Origin: Poronia punctata
Lineage: Eukaryota; Ascomycota; Sordariomycetes; Xylariales; Xylariaceae
Assembly (NCBI GenBank): GCA_022579005.1
Contig: MU401457.1
Coordinates: 372,001 to 436,000 of the forward strand
Reading direction: 5' to 3'
Length of the DNA stretch: 64,000 nucleotides
Shown piece after piece: positions 1-12,821 of this stretch. Positions within the stretch are counted from its first letter, which is position 1. Each line of letters opens with the position of its first letter. The position numbers and the translations under genes were made by a program. The notes beneath the pieces are model-generated. The model was given only the letters and a program-made list of their open reading frames with translations, had not been told where the DNA came from and ran no database searches.

Positions 1-1101
1 AACACAGAAACCTAGGTAGGAACCAGCAATGCTGTCGTAGGGGAAACGTCTAGAACAAAAGGAATATACATGCAGCGACATATGGAAGCCCCTCGTTATA
101 AATCTAAGCTATTAGATACATACTGCCACATTTCAGTCTGTCTAGCCAGACAAAGACTGAATGAACTGATGGAATTTGAGACTTGTTCGCGTGCCCCTGA
201 AACCACACCCTCGTGGAACAAACGGGGTTGATGTGTAAAGAGAACGAGGTACCTGCCGGTGCTCTGTAAGCCATGCCCTTAGCAACCTAAAGGTAGATCC
301 GGTTGGTGCCATATGCTCGCTGTTCTTGTTACGCCCAGGGGCCGTCCCATGAAATTATCCCCCTAATCTGTCAATGAGCGGCCCTCTTTCTTCATTGGAG
401 ACTAGCCTCAGGTCTAGGTGCCACTGCTACCGTACAAGTACCTAATCCATCCCACCACACCCGCCTAATAGCATCGCATGAATCTGACCAGCTGTCTTCA
501 TATGATTGTACGGTTTTGAGATGCCACTTTCCCTGCCGTTGCGTTCTTTTATCCTCTTCGATCCTATTTCCAGGATCTCTTCTTAGTTCTCGTCTACTGC
601 TCGCAGTTGCATTGACGTTGGTAACGAATCACACCCGTTCCGTCTTCCGTCCACCCCAGTCAAATCTAGCCATATCCTAGCCGTTCCTCTGTCGGCAACT
701 CTGCCGCGCATACTGTATTTTACCTACCCCTGGACTAGTGAAGACAAGCTTTCATTAGGTCGACCTCTCGCAGCCCACCGCTTCCACTGTTCCCCGGCCC
801 TTCCAGTGCCAGGCTACAGGCTCCAGTCTGCCCATCTCTAGCGGTCCCAGCTTGCGCGACGGAAACAATTCGAAAGCGAAACGAATTGTCATCTTCAGCT
901 TCTCTTTCAACAACACAATCGTTGCTGGAAGGTGGTGAAGAAAAAGTGGTAAATCGCTTCAGGTCAACGAGCAGCTTCTGCTCTGATCTGTAGCAACGGT
1001 CACACGACTTCCGATTCGCACGGCTTTATCGCACGCTGCAGCTCGATTGACACACAAGACGCACTCTTTGTTTACAACATTCCCCAACCAACACAACGGC
1101 C
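1..1101. other. Upstream region of the first gene
   Basis: No gene is supported here. The segment is CT-rich towards its right end, as fungal promoters and 5' leaders often are, and leads into the ATG at 1102. The open frames present are short and have no recognisable protein features. Confidence 0.5.
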
Positions 1102-3630
1102 ATGTCGGGAGTGAGGAATCTTCGGGCCATGTTTGAGCAGAAGGGCGATAACTTGCCGGATAGAGGAAGATCGCCTGGTCCCGGTGGTTTTGGTAAGGTC
1201 TTTTTTCCATCCTCTATTCTTATAAATGTTTATCTCCATACGTCGGAAGAGGGGAGGAGGTCAATTGCTGGTCCCTTCTATTTACCACGTTTTCGTCGCC
1301 ATACCAACCCCCTATTTCCACCTTCCCTCTACCCCAAGCTACCATTTTACCCGCGCCGTCTTTGCCTCTCTATGCACGCCCAACGCTAGATTAGGTGTCA
1401 ACGTCGTATCGGTGCCTTTCTATCGCTTCCTTATTTACTATCGTATCTTCCTTTAACCTATTTTCTGGCCTCAACTTCCTCGGTAATATCAATAATACAG
1501 ACGGCATACGTCACTCAAGGGCAGCACTAGACGGCTATCACTTTTTTAAACTGGGTCCCAAACAAACCTAGCTAACCGCAAACTTTTACATCATCACCAG
1601 GCACACCCTCACCTTCAGCTTCCCCCCGTCCGTTGTCCAAAGTTCGAACATCATTTGTTGCAGTCGAGAAGGACGGCAGAATAGGTCTTAGGAGAGAACC
1701 AAGTGGCGATTCGGTCTCGGTATCCAGCAGACGACTTAGCAACGATACCGAAGCTACTACACCCCAACCACTCTTGGAGAGAGCAGACATATTCGCCGCC
1801 AAGATGTCAACACCTGCAACCGGTTTCAGGACGAACCTGTCCGACGAGCCTATTCCCGAGTCTCCGAGACAGGATACACCCGCTCAGCTATCACCCGGAA
1901 AACAAACCAAAACAGCTTTGCAGCCAAATGCCAACCCCGACAAGGTCACGGATGAAGAGGAGCCCGGAACAAAAATGCTGGCGGGTAACCCTACCGACAC
2001 GTCGGCAGCCCGATTAGGTGGCACCGTTCTCGACGAGGGTGCTGGCAACGCGCTGAACGGCGCGTCGTCGGCTGCGGTCCCGGCTGAAGCACCTAGCAAC
2101 AATGCCGGCAAGTCGATTACGTCCAAGTTGGCAGCTCCGGCATCGTCCAAAGCCACCGCCAGGGGTTCCAAACCAACTACCGCCCCGAAGGTTGCAACCG
2201 GCTCAAGAGAGCCAACTAAGACAACAGGCTCGGCTATAAGAGCTACAACCTCATCAGCAAACGCTAAGAAGCCAACGACTGCGAAGATGGCAGGTTCGAA
2301 GCCCGGCCCCACAGATCTTGCGCCATCCAACGCAAACACGACCAAGCCCAAACCCAAGTCGCCTACGCGACCAGTCAAGCTTCCCGCCTCTCTCACGACA
2401 CATACTGCTGCCTCGGCTCAAAAATTTGGTAACGGCAGCGCATCATCTGCCCCCAGGCAATCGTTGTCACGAGCGTCTAGTAGTGCCCAGCATCTAGCCG
2501 CCAACTCTACCACACATAGAGCACCTAGCCGGACCAGCGTATCTACGGCGAGTGCCGCCACGAAGACGCTCAAGCACAAGGCTTCCAACGCCAATGTCGG
2601 TCGTTCACGTCCCAGCCTCGGGCCTCCACCCAAGCCAGCGTCAAAAGAAGTCCCTACCGTTAAGAAGGAAAGTCATGTAGACGAAAGCTTCCTCGCCCGT
2701 ATGATGAGACCAACACAAAGCAGTGCTCACAAGGCCGCGGATAAGACCCCCTTAACTCCGCCTCGCAAACAAGCTGTACCCGTCAAGAAGCCGGAGCCTA
2801 AGGATACAGAGAAAAATACGAGAAAGGTTGCGACAAAGATCCAAGCTTCATCAGCCAAAGCCAAGGCGGCAAAGGAACCTACTAAGCCTGTAGTGGCTAA
2901 AGGGAAGCCTACTGCCAAAGAGATTGCGCCTGCTGTTGCCCAGGCTGAGACCGCCGACGAGGCTATTGAGGAAGCGAAGCTGTCTACTGACACTGCTGAA
3001 CCAGACGTCGTCGAACAGCAGAAAGCTGGCGGTGATACCCAAGACGGGCCTACCGCCAAGGAAATTGCACCTGTCGTTGCTCAGGCCGAAACAGCTGAAC
3101 AAGCTATACAGGGAGCCAAATTGTCGACGGATACTGCCGAGGCCGCGGTTATAGAGGATCAAAAGCCGGATACCACCGAACCAGCAGCAAACCACCAAGA
3201 AGATACTGCTGCCGCGGAGAATCATGAGGAAGAGGCCGATCCGAGCCCCGAGCCAGCAGTCGAAGACACTCCGGATGTCATGGAGGAGCACAAGCCAGAG
3301 ACTGCTGCCGAGGATAAAGAGGAGCCCTTGGCAGAGGTTGAAACTAGCGCCACAGAACCCGAAATCCAAGTTGAACCTGTGGAGACGACTAATGAGACTG
3401 ATGCGGCGGAACCCAAGGAAACTGTTGAGGCAGAAACTGTCCCTGTTGGGGCTGTCACCGAAGACCCCAATAAAGTGGAAGATATCGAGGATGTCATTCG
3501 CGAAGTTGGACAGTTGAACTTGTCCGAACCAAGTCAGCCTACGGATACAACTGACGATCCGTCAGGCGCGACTTCCGAAGAAATCCCGGCGTCGAAGACT
3601 GCGAGTGGACAGGCAGTTGAAGACAACTAG
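1102..3630 (+). CDS. Conserved fungal low-complexity protein of unknown function
   Basis: Two exons: 1102-1192 and 1601-3630, with an intron 1193-1600 (GTAAGG donor, CACCAG acceptor, phase 1), giving 706 residues. The first exon encodes MSGVRNLRAMFEQ followed by RGRSPGPGG. The junction continues in frame as TPSPSASPRPLSKVRTSF, so this Ser/Pro segment and the following KVRTSFVAVE stretch look like the conserved N-terminal part. The rest is rich in Ala, Thr, Ser, Pro and Lys, becoming strongly acidic towards the C-terminus, with no signal peptide, membrane segment or catalytic motif. A 47-residue unit beginning PTAKEIAP is tandemly repeated (2908-3048 and from 3049). Such proteins are often labelled mucin-like in fungal genomes; the function is not known to me. 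Expected to be largely disordered. Confidence 0.8.
2908..3180 (+). repeat. Two-copy in-frame tandem repeat within the low-complexity gene
   Basis: A 141-nt (47-codon) unit starts at 2908 and again at 3049. Both copies encode PTAKEIAP, then AQAETA, then AKLSTDTAE, with substitutions between the copies. The period is a whole number of codons, so the frame is kept. Confidence 0.8.
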
Positions 3631-5142
3631 CAGTGGCCACAATCCTCCACTCGGCCGTTCCGATCTCCGTTTGATTTCGAGGAGATGTTCGCATATTCCA
3701 TGTCCGGCGTTTCCATTCCCAAGCCAAAACGCCGTACCCACCGTACATAGCGTGGCTTGCAATATTATCTGATTTTCTCAGGCGAGGCTCTTTTCTGATA
3801 CCCCCAACGTCTCGTCCATTCGCTTCTCGGGCAGGGTAGCACGCGATCCCTCGCTTGGCCGCCAATATACGGCATTGGTGTATTGAAAGTGTATTGACTT
3901 TAAAACAAGGTTCTTTCTTGACAAGATGGGACAAGAAACATGTCAAAGTGTGCTGCCCACCTCTTTTTTGTCGTTGTAAGAAGTAGTTATTTTGTTTGAT
4001 TCTCTTCTGAAGGAAGTTAATCGGTTGCCGCGCGAGAATTGGAGTTGCATCAATTTTGAAGCAGGGGGGAGTAGAAGGAGAAAGAGTCGATTGATGGTGG
4101 AAGCATACCGGTACAGGCGTAGGCGTTTAAATTTGTAGAAACTTAGTTAGCGAGAATGGATATTATATTTATACCTTATTATTATCGTAGTTTATGTCTC
4201 TACTTCTTTTTGTATTACTTTCATTCGGCTATTATTGTTGCTGAAAGACTCATACGTGTTGAAATGTTCGTGATTGGAGCAACGAGTGTTTTGCAGTATA
4301 TATAATATTCTGAAATATGATTCTATATCAGGAGGACGATGTAAGAGCGAAGATCAATCTTACCCTCTCTACATCTTACCTACAACTCGATATATACCTC
4401 TTTTGTACAGAGAACTCCCCACAGCTCAATATAATATGTAAATCAATAGGATGTTTGCTTGATATCTGATTAATGGAAAGAGGTGAAGGATATACCTATC
4501 TCTCTATCTACATACATAGACAGGCCAATCGGTCTGAACACGCCGTGGTCTTATACTCTTTTGTTAGGTAGGTAGGTAATCTCTAGACTAGGTGACTTGA
4601 CTTGTAAGGTAGGTAGATTGTACAATGGTTAATTTTTCGTATCAGAAGCTCTTCGATATAATCTATCGTACAGTATACCTCGGCAATATCATTCCAGAGT
4701 TCCCGTTCCCGTTCCCGTTCCGGGGAGAGTGAAGGAAGATCGCCAAATAAAAGATAAATGATGATGATGATATCTACACATGTATATGTACAATAATTTC
4801 TTACATGAGCCCGTCGAGATTGTCCAAGTTACCCAGAAAAGGGGGAGATGTCACTCTCTTTCCGCGTGTCGTAATTGGCTCTGTCAGACAAAAGCCGAAT
4901 TTTTGGGGACTGCCGTCATTTCATGGCCCGGTCTTGGATCCGGGCTCTTCTTTCGATATGAGAGTCCCATGCCTTCATGGTATACCCGGGGTTTTCTCTC
5001 CCTTTCTTCATCCCACACCATACTAGCAGGCTTCTTACCACACCTCCCATCACGCTCGACCCCGGCATAAAACCCCTAGCCGGCAGACCAGAGAATTCCA
5101 TATTCTCACCTTCCAGAAGAAAAAGTAATAGAGTGTAAGAAC
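3631..5142. other. Spacer between convergent genes
   Basis: Convergent 3' ends: the gene on the left stops at 3630 and uS8m on the minus strand stops at 5143. AT-rich stretches (4140-4330 and 4440-4680) and TAGGTAGG tetranucleotides are present. No coding frame is convincing. Confidence 0.5.
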
Positions 5143-5631
5143 TCAAGGCCCAGCACGACACAAGAGCACACCACTCGTCTTCCTCTCCACCGCCTCTCGA
5201 ATCTCCAGCGTGCCACGCGGCGTACGGACAAACATGCACTCGCCGAGATTTAGCCCCCTCTGCTGCGCAGCATCGAATCCACGAGCGAGACGCTCAAGCG
5301 CCGACAGCGGAGCGACGATGCTGCGCTTGGGCGTGGAGATGGGCGACATGGAGCGCAAAACGGGGCCGTGCAAGGTATACTTGAGGCCGACCCAGAGACG
5401 CTGGGACGCGACGTTGGCCGTCGTCAAGGGCTCGGGCTCAAATGTAGCGATTGTGGCTGGATCGGGCGGGTGTGGGCCCCCGCGCGTCACGAAGGCGAGG
5501 AACCCGGCGCGATGCAGGGCTAATGCTACGGCGAGATTGGCTTTGTTGTGTGGTACCGATGTTAGGCCTAGACGTGCGCGGGAGGCGTTTTGAAGGTGCG
5601 AGGCCATGTGGCATATGCTGAGGACACCCAT
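5143..5631 (-). CDS. mrps8: Mitochondrial small-subunit ribosomal protein uS8m
   Basis: Single-exon gene of 162 codons, the usual length for fungal mitochondrial S8. The N-terminus reads MGVLSICHMASHLQNASRAR, close to the yeast Mrps8 start region (HLQN, then an LTS motif). The middle has SQRLWVGLKY, a hallmark of this family, and the C-terminus ends GVLLCRAGP like the terminal VLCRV of the yeast protein. It is a component of the mitochondrial 37S subunit that binds the small rRNA. The ATG at 5631 is chosen because the similarity begins at the first residues. No classical cleavable presequence is obvious, as is also the case in yeast. Confidence 0.92.
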   Translation of the reverse strand: MGVLSICHMASHLQNASRARLGLTSVPHNKANLAVALALHRAGFLAFVTRGGPHPPDPATIATFEPEPLTTANVASQRLWVGLKYTLHGPVLRSMSPISTPKRSIVAPLSALERLARGFDAAQQRGLNLGECMFVRTPRGTLEIREAVERKTSGVLLCRAGP

Positions 5632-7842
5632 TTTGAAAGATTGGCTGCTGGGGTTTTGGTAGGTATTATTAGAGGAAAAGGAAGTCGTTGGATTATATGT
5701 GCCCTATGGGCCCGTGTTTTCGTCAATTTCCCAAACTCTGTTTATCTTCGTATCGTTTGGGGATGTTTTCGGTTTCGCTTTTCAGCCTTTTGTAGGCTAG
5801 GTTCGGGATGGGGGGCTTCGGTGTCGTTTGTATCTTTTTATTTATGGATCGTAATCGGAGAGGCTCGTGGGTGTCGTTTTCTTTCCACGGGGTGTTGTGG
5901 AGAGCAAGTGGTAAAAAAATGGGGGTTCTTTTTTTCTTTTGGCGGAGGAAGCTATCGCGAGCTCCTTTCGTTGGCGGCTTTCACGTCTGACTGCTATAGC
6001 CTAGACCAATCTTCGATTCGATGCTGCAATTGATAGGATTCCAATTGGAAATTTGGACGGAAGGGAAGAATTGCAGCACCGACAGTTCGTTCTTTCGGGG
6101 TATCCACCTGGTACCCGCCCTAACCTTGTTCAGGAACCCCGGCGCTATGATTGGCTAGCCGCGCCAGCTCCCTACTTTTTGTCCCCGGCACTCACCGCAC
6201 GTTCCCATGAACATGGCCAGCCAGCCCAGGTCTCATCATGGACAACTTTAAAAATTCGAAAATACTTTTTACTTGGCGAGTATAACTCCATATGCCTTGT
6301 ATACGTATTGTTTTCTTATGGCCATGAAACATTCATGTACACGTATGATGAGTACATAAGGTAGCTTATGAGCTATGGGATAAGAATTCCTCTTTTCAGA
6401 AATTCCTGCTACTCACCTGATCCAGTTATACGTGTGATACGTGCCTTCTCACCCGCCGGCCGCTAGAATGAAGGAAGCCTCGACGCAGCTCGAAGAGTCA
6501 AAGCAGGTGCTAGTGAACAACTCATAAGCCAAACATCAAGGAGTACCTTTAAATGGATGTAGTCTAGCTAGAGAGCCATATTCTCTCGACCGTGGTTCCA
6601 CCCCTTCATGTCTGATATCAGCCTTGTCAAATATGCTAACTAGAGAGGCTTCCATTGGCAATCCTTGCCATGCCAAACTACTTTTTATGCTCGATATTTC
6701 AATGTTGGCTGTCTATTTCTCAGCGCTGACTCGCTACACTAGTACAACAAGGGTCTTCAAATACTGCTCTATCATTCCACGTGTCATCAATCAGCTTTTT
6801 CACACTGAAGATTTGAGAAGGGCTATCGGTGTATACGTCCATATCCTCGACACCGTACTGCTACATGTGCTCATCAGGCCTATCGGCTCACTACTCGTTT
6901 AGTCTTTACTGCCATGCCTACACCGGGATCAATGGCGTTACCCATCATGCGTACGGGAACATGTGTGCTGTTTCTAACATTATCCGATGGCACTGATAAA
7001 AGGATGGAAATATTCGCATGATCCGTCTCTAGCCACGCACATTAGGTCGGAGCCAGAAATCCCTTCCGCGGCAGAATTCCCTTGTTCTTGCTGTACAAAT
7101 ACGTCTTTTTGTTTGTAGGCTGACAATGCTTACCAATAGGTTTTCGATGTGTGAATAGAAAGGTTGGAAGGTTTGGCTCTGAAAATAAGTACCTGCCGTG
7201 GTTTTGATCCACCACAAGAGTATGAAGCCCGAAGTCGATTGCCCATGCGCACTGGACATAGTTGACCCTAGCGAAACTGCTACAACATATGTTCGCGCAG
7301 CATGAAGGAGAAAGGGAGACTCTACCAAGACTGGCAATGGTCTTATTGTGACACGATAAAAAACCCGTATCTACAGCACCTCGTGGAAATCCAGCCCTGA
7401 TCAGTCATCAGCACACCTCGAAGGATTCTAAACGACACGACGGGAGGGCGCCAAGCGGAACCCCTCCTTAGCTAATGAGACATGCCCAACCCCACATAAC
7501 ATGACGATCTTACATTGGACAGCTAAGCGCCGGCATGGAAATGCTTGGAGATATGCCGTCCTACCGGTATCACCTATCATCCCTACTGCATTTCGACATG
7601 GGAGCTATGTTAAGTAGCTGTTTTTGAGGGGTCCGGTAACTTTTCCCACTTCGCTTCCCCAACTTTTTGCTTTTTCCCTTGATGATTACCGTTGAGCTGG
7701 TTCTCATAGCATCATTCATTGAGGTGGTCACTAATTACCTTATTTTCCTTTCCTCTGAAGTTAGACATACCCATATCAAGGGTCGTCACATCTCGTCTTG
7801 TTAGTTTTTTGAGCTGTTGCTGTAGTACGTCACCCACGAAAG
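5632..7842. other. Long spacer between divergent genes
   Basis: The left end is the promoter side of uS8m and the right end is the CT-rich leader of the gene starting at 7843. Several open frames of 60-147 codons occur (for example 5590-6033 and 6624-6902), but none has family motifs or splice-linked continuation. I see nothing else here. Confidence 0.45.
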
Positions 7843-9490
7843 ATGGCGGTACGACCCGGTGAGGAGAACGTTGCTACGCTGTAAGTGGAAGTGTCTACTT
7901 GAGAATACATAACGTTCAAACCGGATATGTGAAAAGACAAAGTGGCTCATACACCGTTGTGCCCCTCAGGTTTGGCGACGTCCATTATTTCTACGGGCCG
8001 CCTAATGAAGACCCTCCCCATCACCGCTTCGACAAGGGATCATATGTGTACCTGTTCGAGAATGCGAATGATCGCCGGGCGCGCATTGAGATCGCGAACC
8101 GCCCGGGCACAGATGATCAAGACGCATTTGACGGATGTAAGCGCAACAACTGCATACCACTCCCATCTTTGCGCTTGCGATCCTGTTTACTGACGAGGGC
8201 GGGACAGTCCTAGATAGAACGAGGGTGAGATACTCGTATAAACAGGAATGCGTCGTCAACATCACGGTAGACGGTGTCCCAGGTCCACCACCAGACCCAA
8301 GCCAATGGCATCTCCCTACATTCGACCCGCGCAACGAGAATAAATACCACTACAGATTGCATTCACTCGATATTTACTTCTGGACCGCGGCGGATGCGCT
8401 GCAGTTCGTCAACGGTATCAGACGGGTCCTACCCCCTAACCAGGTCGAAGTCGCCGATGAGCCGGCTCCTCCCCCGTCGCACGCGCATACGCACTCGCAA
8501 GATATCAACCCTCTAGTACAGCGTCTAGAGTCTGCCGCGATATCGGAGTCGAGTCTTCAGCATCATCAACCAAAGCCTCAACATGGTATTCCCAGTTTCG
8601 CACCTCCGCCACCACCCGGGCCTCCGCCGCCACAGCAACAACAACAAACTTCGTCTCCGGCAAGTTTCGTCCCCATGGCATACAACCCCGCAGCACCACC
8701 CGAGGCAGAGAAATACCAACACCGGGAAAAGACCCCACCACCGGAAGATGACGGCCCCGATCCCTTAGCAGCAGCCTTAGCACGAGACCAAGCCGGACCC
8801 GGACCTATACCCGGACAAGGTCCTTTCTCTCCGGGATACGGACAAACGACCTTTGGCGCACAAGGTCCCATGAGTCCCGGTCTACCACCTCCGGGGCCTA
8901 TGAGTCCGGGTCTCCCACCACCTTCCGGAGCAGTGACAAGCCCAGGCTTCCCACCGTCCCAATTCGGCCATCTACAGCGCTCATCAACAATGCCTCTCAA
9001 CTCTCCAGGTCTCACAAGTCCTTACGGAGCCAATTTTCCCGCCTCGCCTGGCTTCCCACCGTCCCATACTGCTAGTTTCGCACCACCGCCGACAGGTCCT
9101 AGTCCAGCTAGTTACGCATCACCGCCTGGAGGGGCTAGCTTTGCACCACCCCCTACAGGTCCCAGTCCAGCACACAGCGCACACGCACACGCCACACCTC
9201 CTCCTCATCCTCACGCCCCATTACAAAGTCCCGGGCTACCACCACAACCACCGGGGGGATACACGCATTTCAGCTACGGCACACCCCCACCACAACAAGG
9301 ACAACAGCCCGACTACGGTATCCATCAACAGGTATACCGACCCACGAGCGAGGAACACGTCAATGCATTTACCAAGTATAAGCCCAAAGGCGAGGGACAG
9401 CAGCAGCCTAGTAAGTTGGGACAGAATGCCGAGCGGTTGGAGAGGGGTGTCACGGGTATGTTGAAGAAGTTTGAGAAGAAATTTGGGTGA
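7843..9490 (+). CDS. Conserved fungal protein with N-terminal domain and proline-rich tail
   Basis: Exons: 7843-7880, about 7937-8136, and 8208-9490. The second intron (8137-8207, GTAAGC donor, TACTGAC branch, CAG acceptor) is clear. The first is not: a canonical 56-nt intron 7881-7936 keeps frame and gives 506 residues. The sequence just before 7937 (RIHNVQTGYVKR) is also open in the same frame and looks protein-like; keeping it would leave only a 23-nt intron. The conserved-looking domain covers LRFGDVHYFYGPPNEDP, HHRFDKGSYVYLFEN, the region around NRPGTDDQDAFDG, and LDIYFWTAADALQFVNGIRR. After about residue 150 the chain is Pro/Gly/Ser-rich with repeated SPGLPPP and SFAPPPTGPSPA units, and it ends in a short Lys-rich helix. 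Function not recognised; probably a soluble protein binding SH3/WW-type partners (inference). Confidence 0.75.
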
Positions 9491-12400
9491 TTTTTGCAGG
9501 TAGATGGGGGGTAGGGGTATATATAGCTATCTCAAATCCTTTTTTATAAACTGTCTTGGTTTGTGCGGGTGGTTAAAGTTAAGCGTCGTTTGTGCTGAGA
9601 CGGACAGCCTCAACCTACTATTTAAAGTTGAGTCAATCATTGATGTCTCTGTTTCAGGACGGGAAATATATAAATAAAGGTATGTATGCAATGCGGGCAC
9701 GTGGTGGTTTCTAACCTAAGACATTGTCTCACAAGTGTAAACCTCAACGTTGCATCATGGCGCGGGGACTATAACACCCCGTCCGACGCGGCAGAAATAC
9801 ATTGTAGGTACCTATACTAGGTCGTAGGAAAATGTCGCCGCCTTATTTTCATAAATATATTGATATCTTGACTAGATTTGAGTCGAGGACTTCTCACCAT
9901 GTGATGCGTGTCCAAGTACCTGTAGATAGTATACGTGCACATGTAGAGGAGGATGAGGCCGAAACCGGCCCCCAAATCAAGGGACCTTTACGAGTAGGTT
10001 CTCTTGGGGGTTTTGTTTTCCCTTCGGCTCTGATGGTGGGTTGTAGTGCATACTACAAGATATAGGTAGGTAGGTAACCTAGATTAGGTATTTCATGTAT
10101 GTCTGAGATCGATCTATCTATTTAACCTTACATGATGTACGAGTATTTAAGCAAAGAGAAGGGCCACGAGAGATTTACGCTTGATAGAAAGATTAGGTAC
10201 AATGGAAGTACGAGTAAGCAAGTCCGTTGTTTGAAGCCTTCAATTCTCGTAACACCTATTTTACTCGTACAAATAACCTACCGCTTTCCGACCTATTAAA
10301 GAACCAAGCAAGGCGCAGCGGGACCTAATAACCGTCCAAGCCACGGATCGGCATTTGTTTTAGGTTAGTGTATGGGAAGGGGACTATTGACAAGAAAAGG
10401 GAAATATGTGATTCGACGGACAACTGTTCAATTCAGTGCTTCAAGTTCCAAGTTGCTGCGCCTTTCTTTTATGCAGAAGCCAGCACCCGATGACGCAAAG
10501 GTGCAGTATATTACAGCTATTCTGGGTTTAATGTAGATAATATATTGAAAGATAGTTTTGCTGTAATGACCTTAACTAGACAAAAATTTACCCGCATCTG
10601 TGGTCTGGGTAGCCTACTCGTAGATACCTTAGTCTGGGGTTTTCTGTGTAAATGTGGACAATGTGATTGTTAAGCCCTTTGATCTAATTTGACGGGGTAT
10701 CGGACTCGATGGAGGGATGATCCGTGATGTGATATGTGTTGGCTGATGCCTAGAACTTGATACCTTACTGTTGTAGATCGCTCTGCGTAATGTTCGATTG
10801 GTTGCGTAGTTTCCCTGCCGTACCTGCCAGCCTGCTCCCCCCCTCTTGACTCGCTTGTGTAACAACGACTGGTCTGGTGGTTCAAGCCATTAATGAGGAA
10901 AGTTCGTCTTGTGTTCTACTCGTATTTAGACGGTGAAAAGGAAGGGGAGTAAAGTAGACAAGAGAGATGGATAGAATGAAAACAGCTTTGAATTAATTGA
11001 AATAGACGGAAGGATTTGTCTCTATTTATGGCGCTATCCGTGATCTCATGCTATACTGGATCTGTTGTAGATCAAGGCAGACAGGGCAGAATTGGAGGCA
11101 ATGCTTAGTTACTATGATATGTAGATCTTCAGTAAGCTGGTAATGCACCAAGGTTAGGTAGTCTCGAATCACTCTACTCTACTCTTGACATGTACCTAGG
11201 TAATGGCCTATCTGCTTGGTGATGGGAATCGGGCCATGATATAGATGTAAGCCGGCAGGCTATATTGAGCAAGAATGTCGGAAAGATGCCATGTTCAAAT
11301 ACGAGTTTGATTCGGTGGTCAAAGGCGGACCTTTTGCCAGCGACAGCAACACAACAGCAGACTGTAAACTGTGAATAATTACCAAAGCCCCGATAGCCTA
11401 CAGGGAGATCGATAATCCCGACCCGATCCAGTTTGGCGGCCTTCCCCTCCGCACACCCCCACCTGGCGCATCCGCCTATGGCCCTATGCCCCAACGTGCG
11501 GTCAGGCCCCCAACCTAGTTTAAGGCCATTAAGGCTTCCTGCATGTCTCTCCTGTGCTTATTGGTCTCAGGGTCTTTCTGGTCGCCGATTTTCAGCTACG
11601 AGTAAGTACTCGTGAGTCGTACCTGACCCTATCTACACCACCGACCAACTGACCACGTACCCAAAATGCCAAGGTTAGCACTTACGTCCCAAGGAGTTTT
11701 AAGGATCCTAGCTTAATTGCTAGTTATACTCTGCCTCTTCCCTTCGGCCTTGTTTAACCTCGTATTTTCCACCTAGAGCCTGTCATCCGTCGTCTGCATT
11801 GTCCGGTTTGTCGCGTGCAATCCAATTATTTCTCGAGTTTTTAGCCTAGTTCATCTTCAAATTCTATATGCTTCTCTGCGCATGATCAATATTTTGTCTT
11901 TGGGGTCCCCGTACATTCGATAACCAGTGAACACATTTCATCATACATAAAGTTTCGCTGGTCGTCAGGTTCATCTGTGTATCATTTTACTCGTAGGGCG
12001 AGTATAAGATTCAACCCTAGCACGGGACGCGGGCGCCGGGCTTACCGAAGCAGGCGACAATACCCTTCAATTACCCTCCAATTACTACGGTGGACTGCGT
12101 CTCACTGGGTGCTCCCAGTCTCACTTGTCTCACAATCCCCTGAGCTGAAATCGTCATTGTTCCCTTTTCTTTCCACGAGCCTGCCGTTCCCAACCCTGCC
12201 CAATGTCTTTTCATCTCAGGTGCAAACAACCGAGAGAGACGTCGACGAGTTGAAAGGCCGGAGGTCAGACACTAAACACATAATATATCTCTGGCCTGGT
12301 CTGGACCCTGGTATCTTGCCGATTAAGCAGGCTACTGAAGGGAGTGTGTCTAGCCTTGGGCCACACACAAAAGCCAAGTTTCCGGGGTTCTTTTACATGG

Positions 12401-12821
12401 TACGACCCGGTTTGGAGTACCTACTTCTACCTAACATATACCTACCCCCCTCAAACTCCACTCTGCCTGGCTTTCAATTCTTCTTCGACTCCAACTTCTT
12501 AGCCCAAGCGAGTAAAGCCCCCGAGCAGGCACTCATCCCAACCTTCATTCTATTGAGTGTCAGACATATTTTGAGCGGGAACAGTCTTGGTTGTAATCGG
12601 TGACAATTGGTGTGGTCTTAGTCTTATGCCAAGGTCCAATTGGCCTGGCAGGTCATCGGCTCAAGCTACGACTTGACTCGATCAGCTGCGGAGTATAACC
12701 TGCCTAGTTTGCGTCAACTATCCGTGTTTGACCATTCACTCGTTTGGCCGTGTTTTTCAACCATACACTCGCTCGTTGCTCACTTGCAGCTATCGGATAT
12801 AGCCGAAAGTCTTATTTCGCA
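9491..12821. other. Long spacer without a supported gene
   Basis: About 3.3 kb between same-strand genes, with many short TAGG/CCTA motifs (for example near 10065-10080). Frames at 11977-12603 and 12640-13011 are open but show no family motifs; the second merely overlaps exon 1 of the next gene in another frame. The right part is probably promoter and 5' leader of the gene at 12822. Confidence 0.45.

Noticed and set aside
1884..3497. Long minus-strand frames opposite the low-complexity gene
   Set aside because: Antisense shadows of an Ala/Thr/Pro-rich coding sequence; the plus strand has the splice junction and conserved N-terminus.
11977..12603. A 208-codon plus-strand open frame
   Set aside because: No family motif, irregular composition, and it precedes the next gene as a promoter or leader would; no splice link to 12822 is needed.
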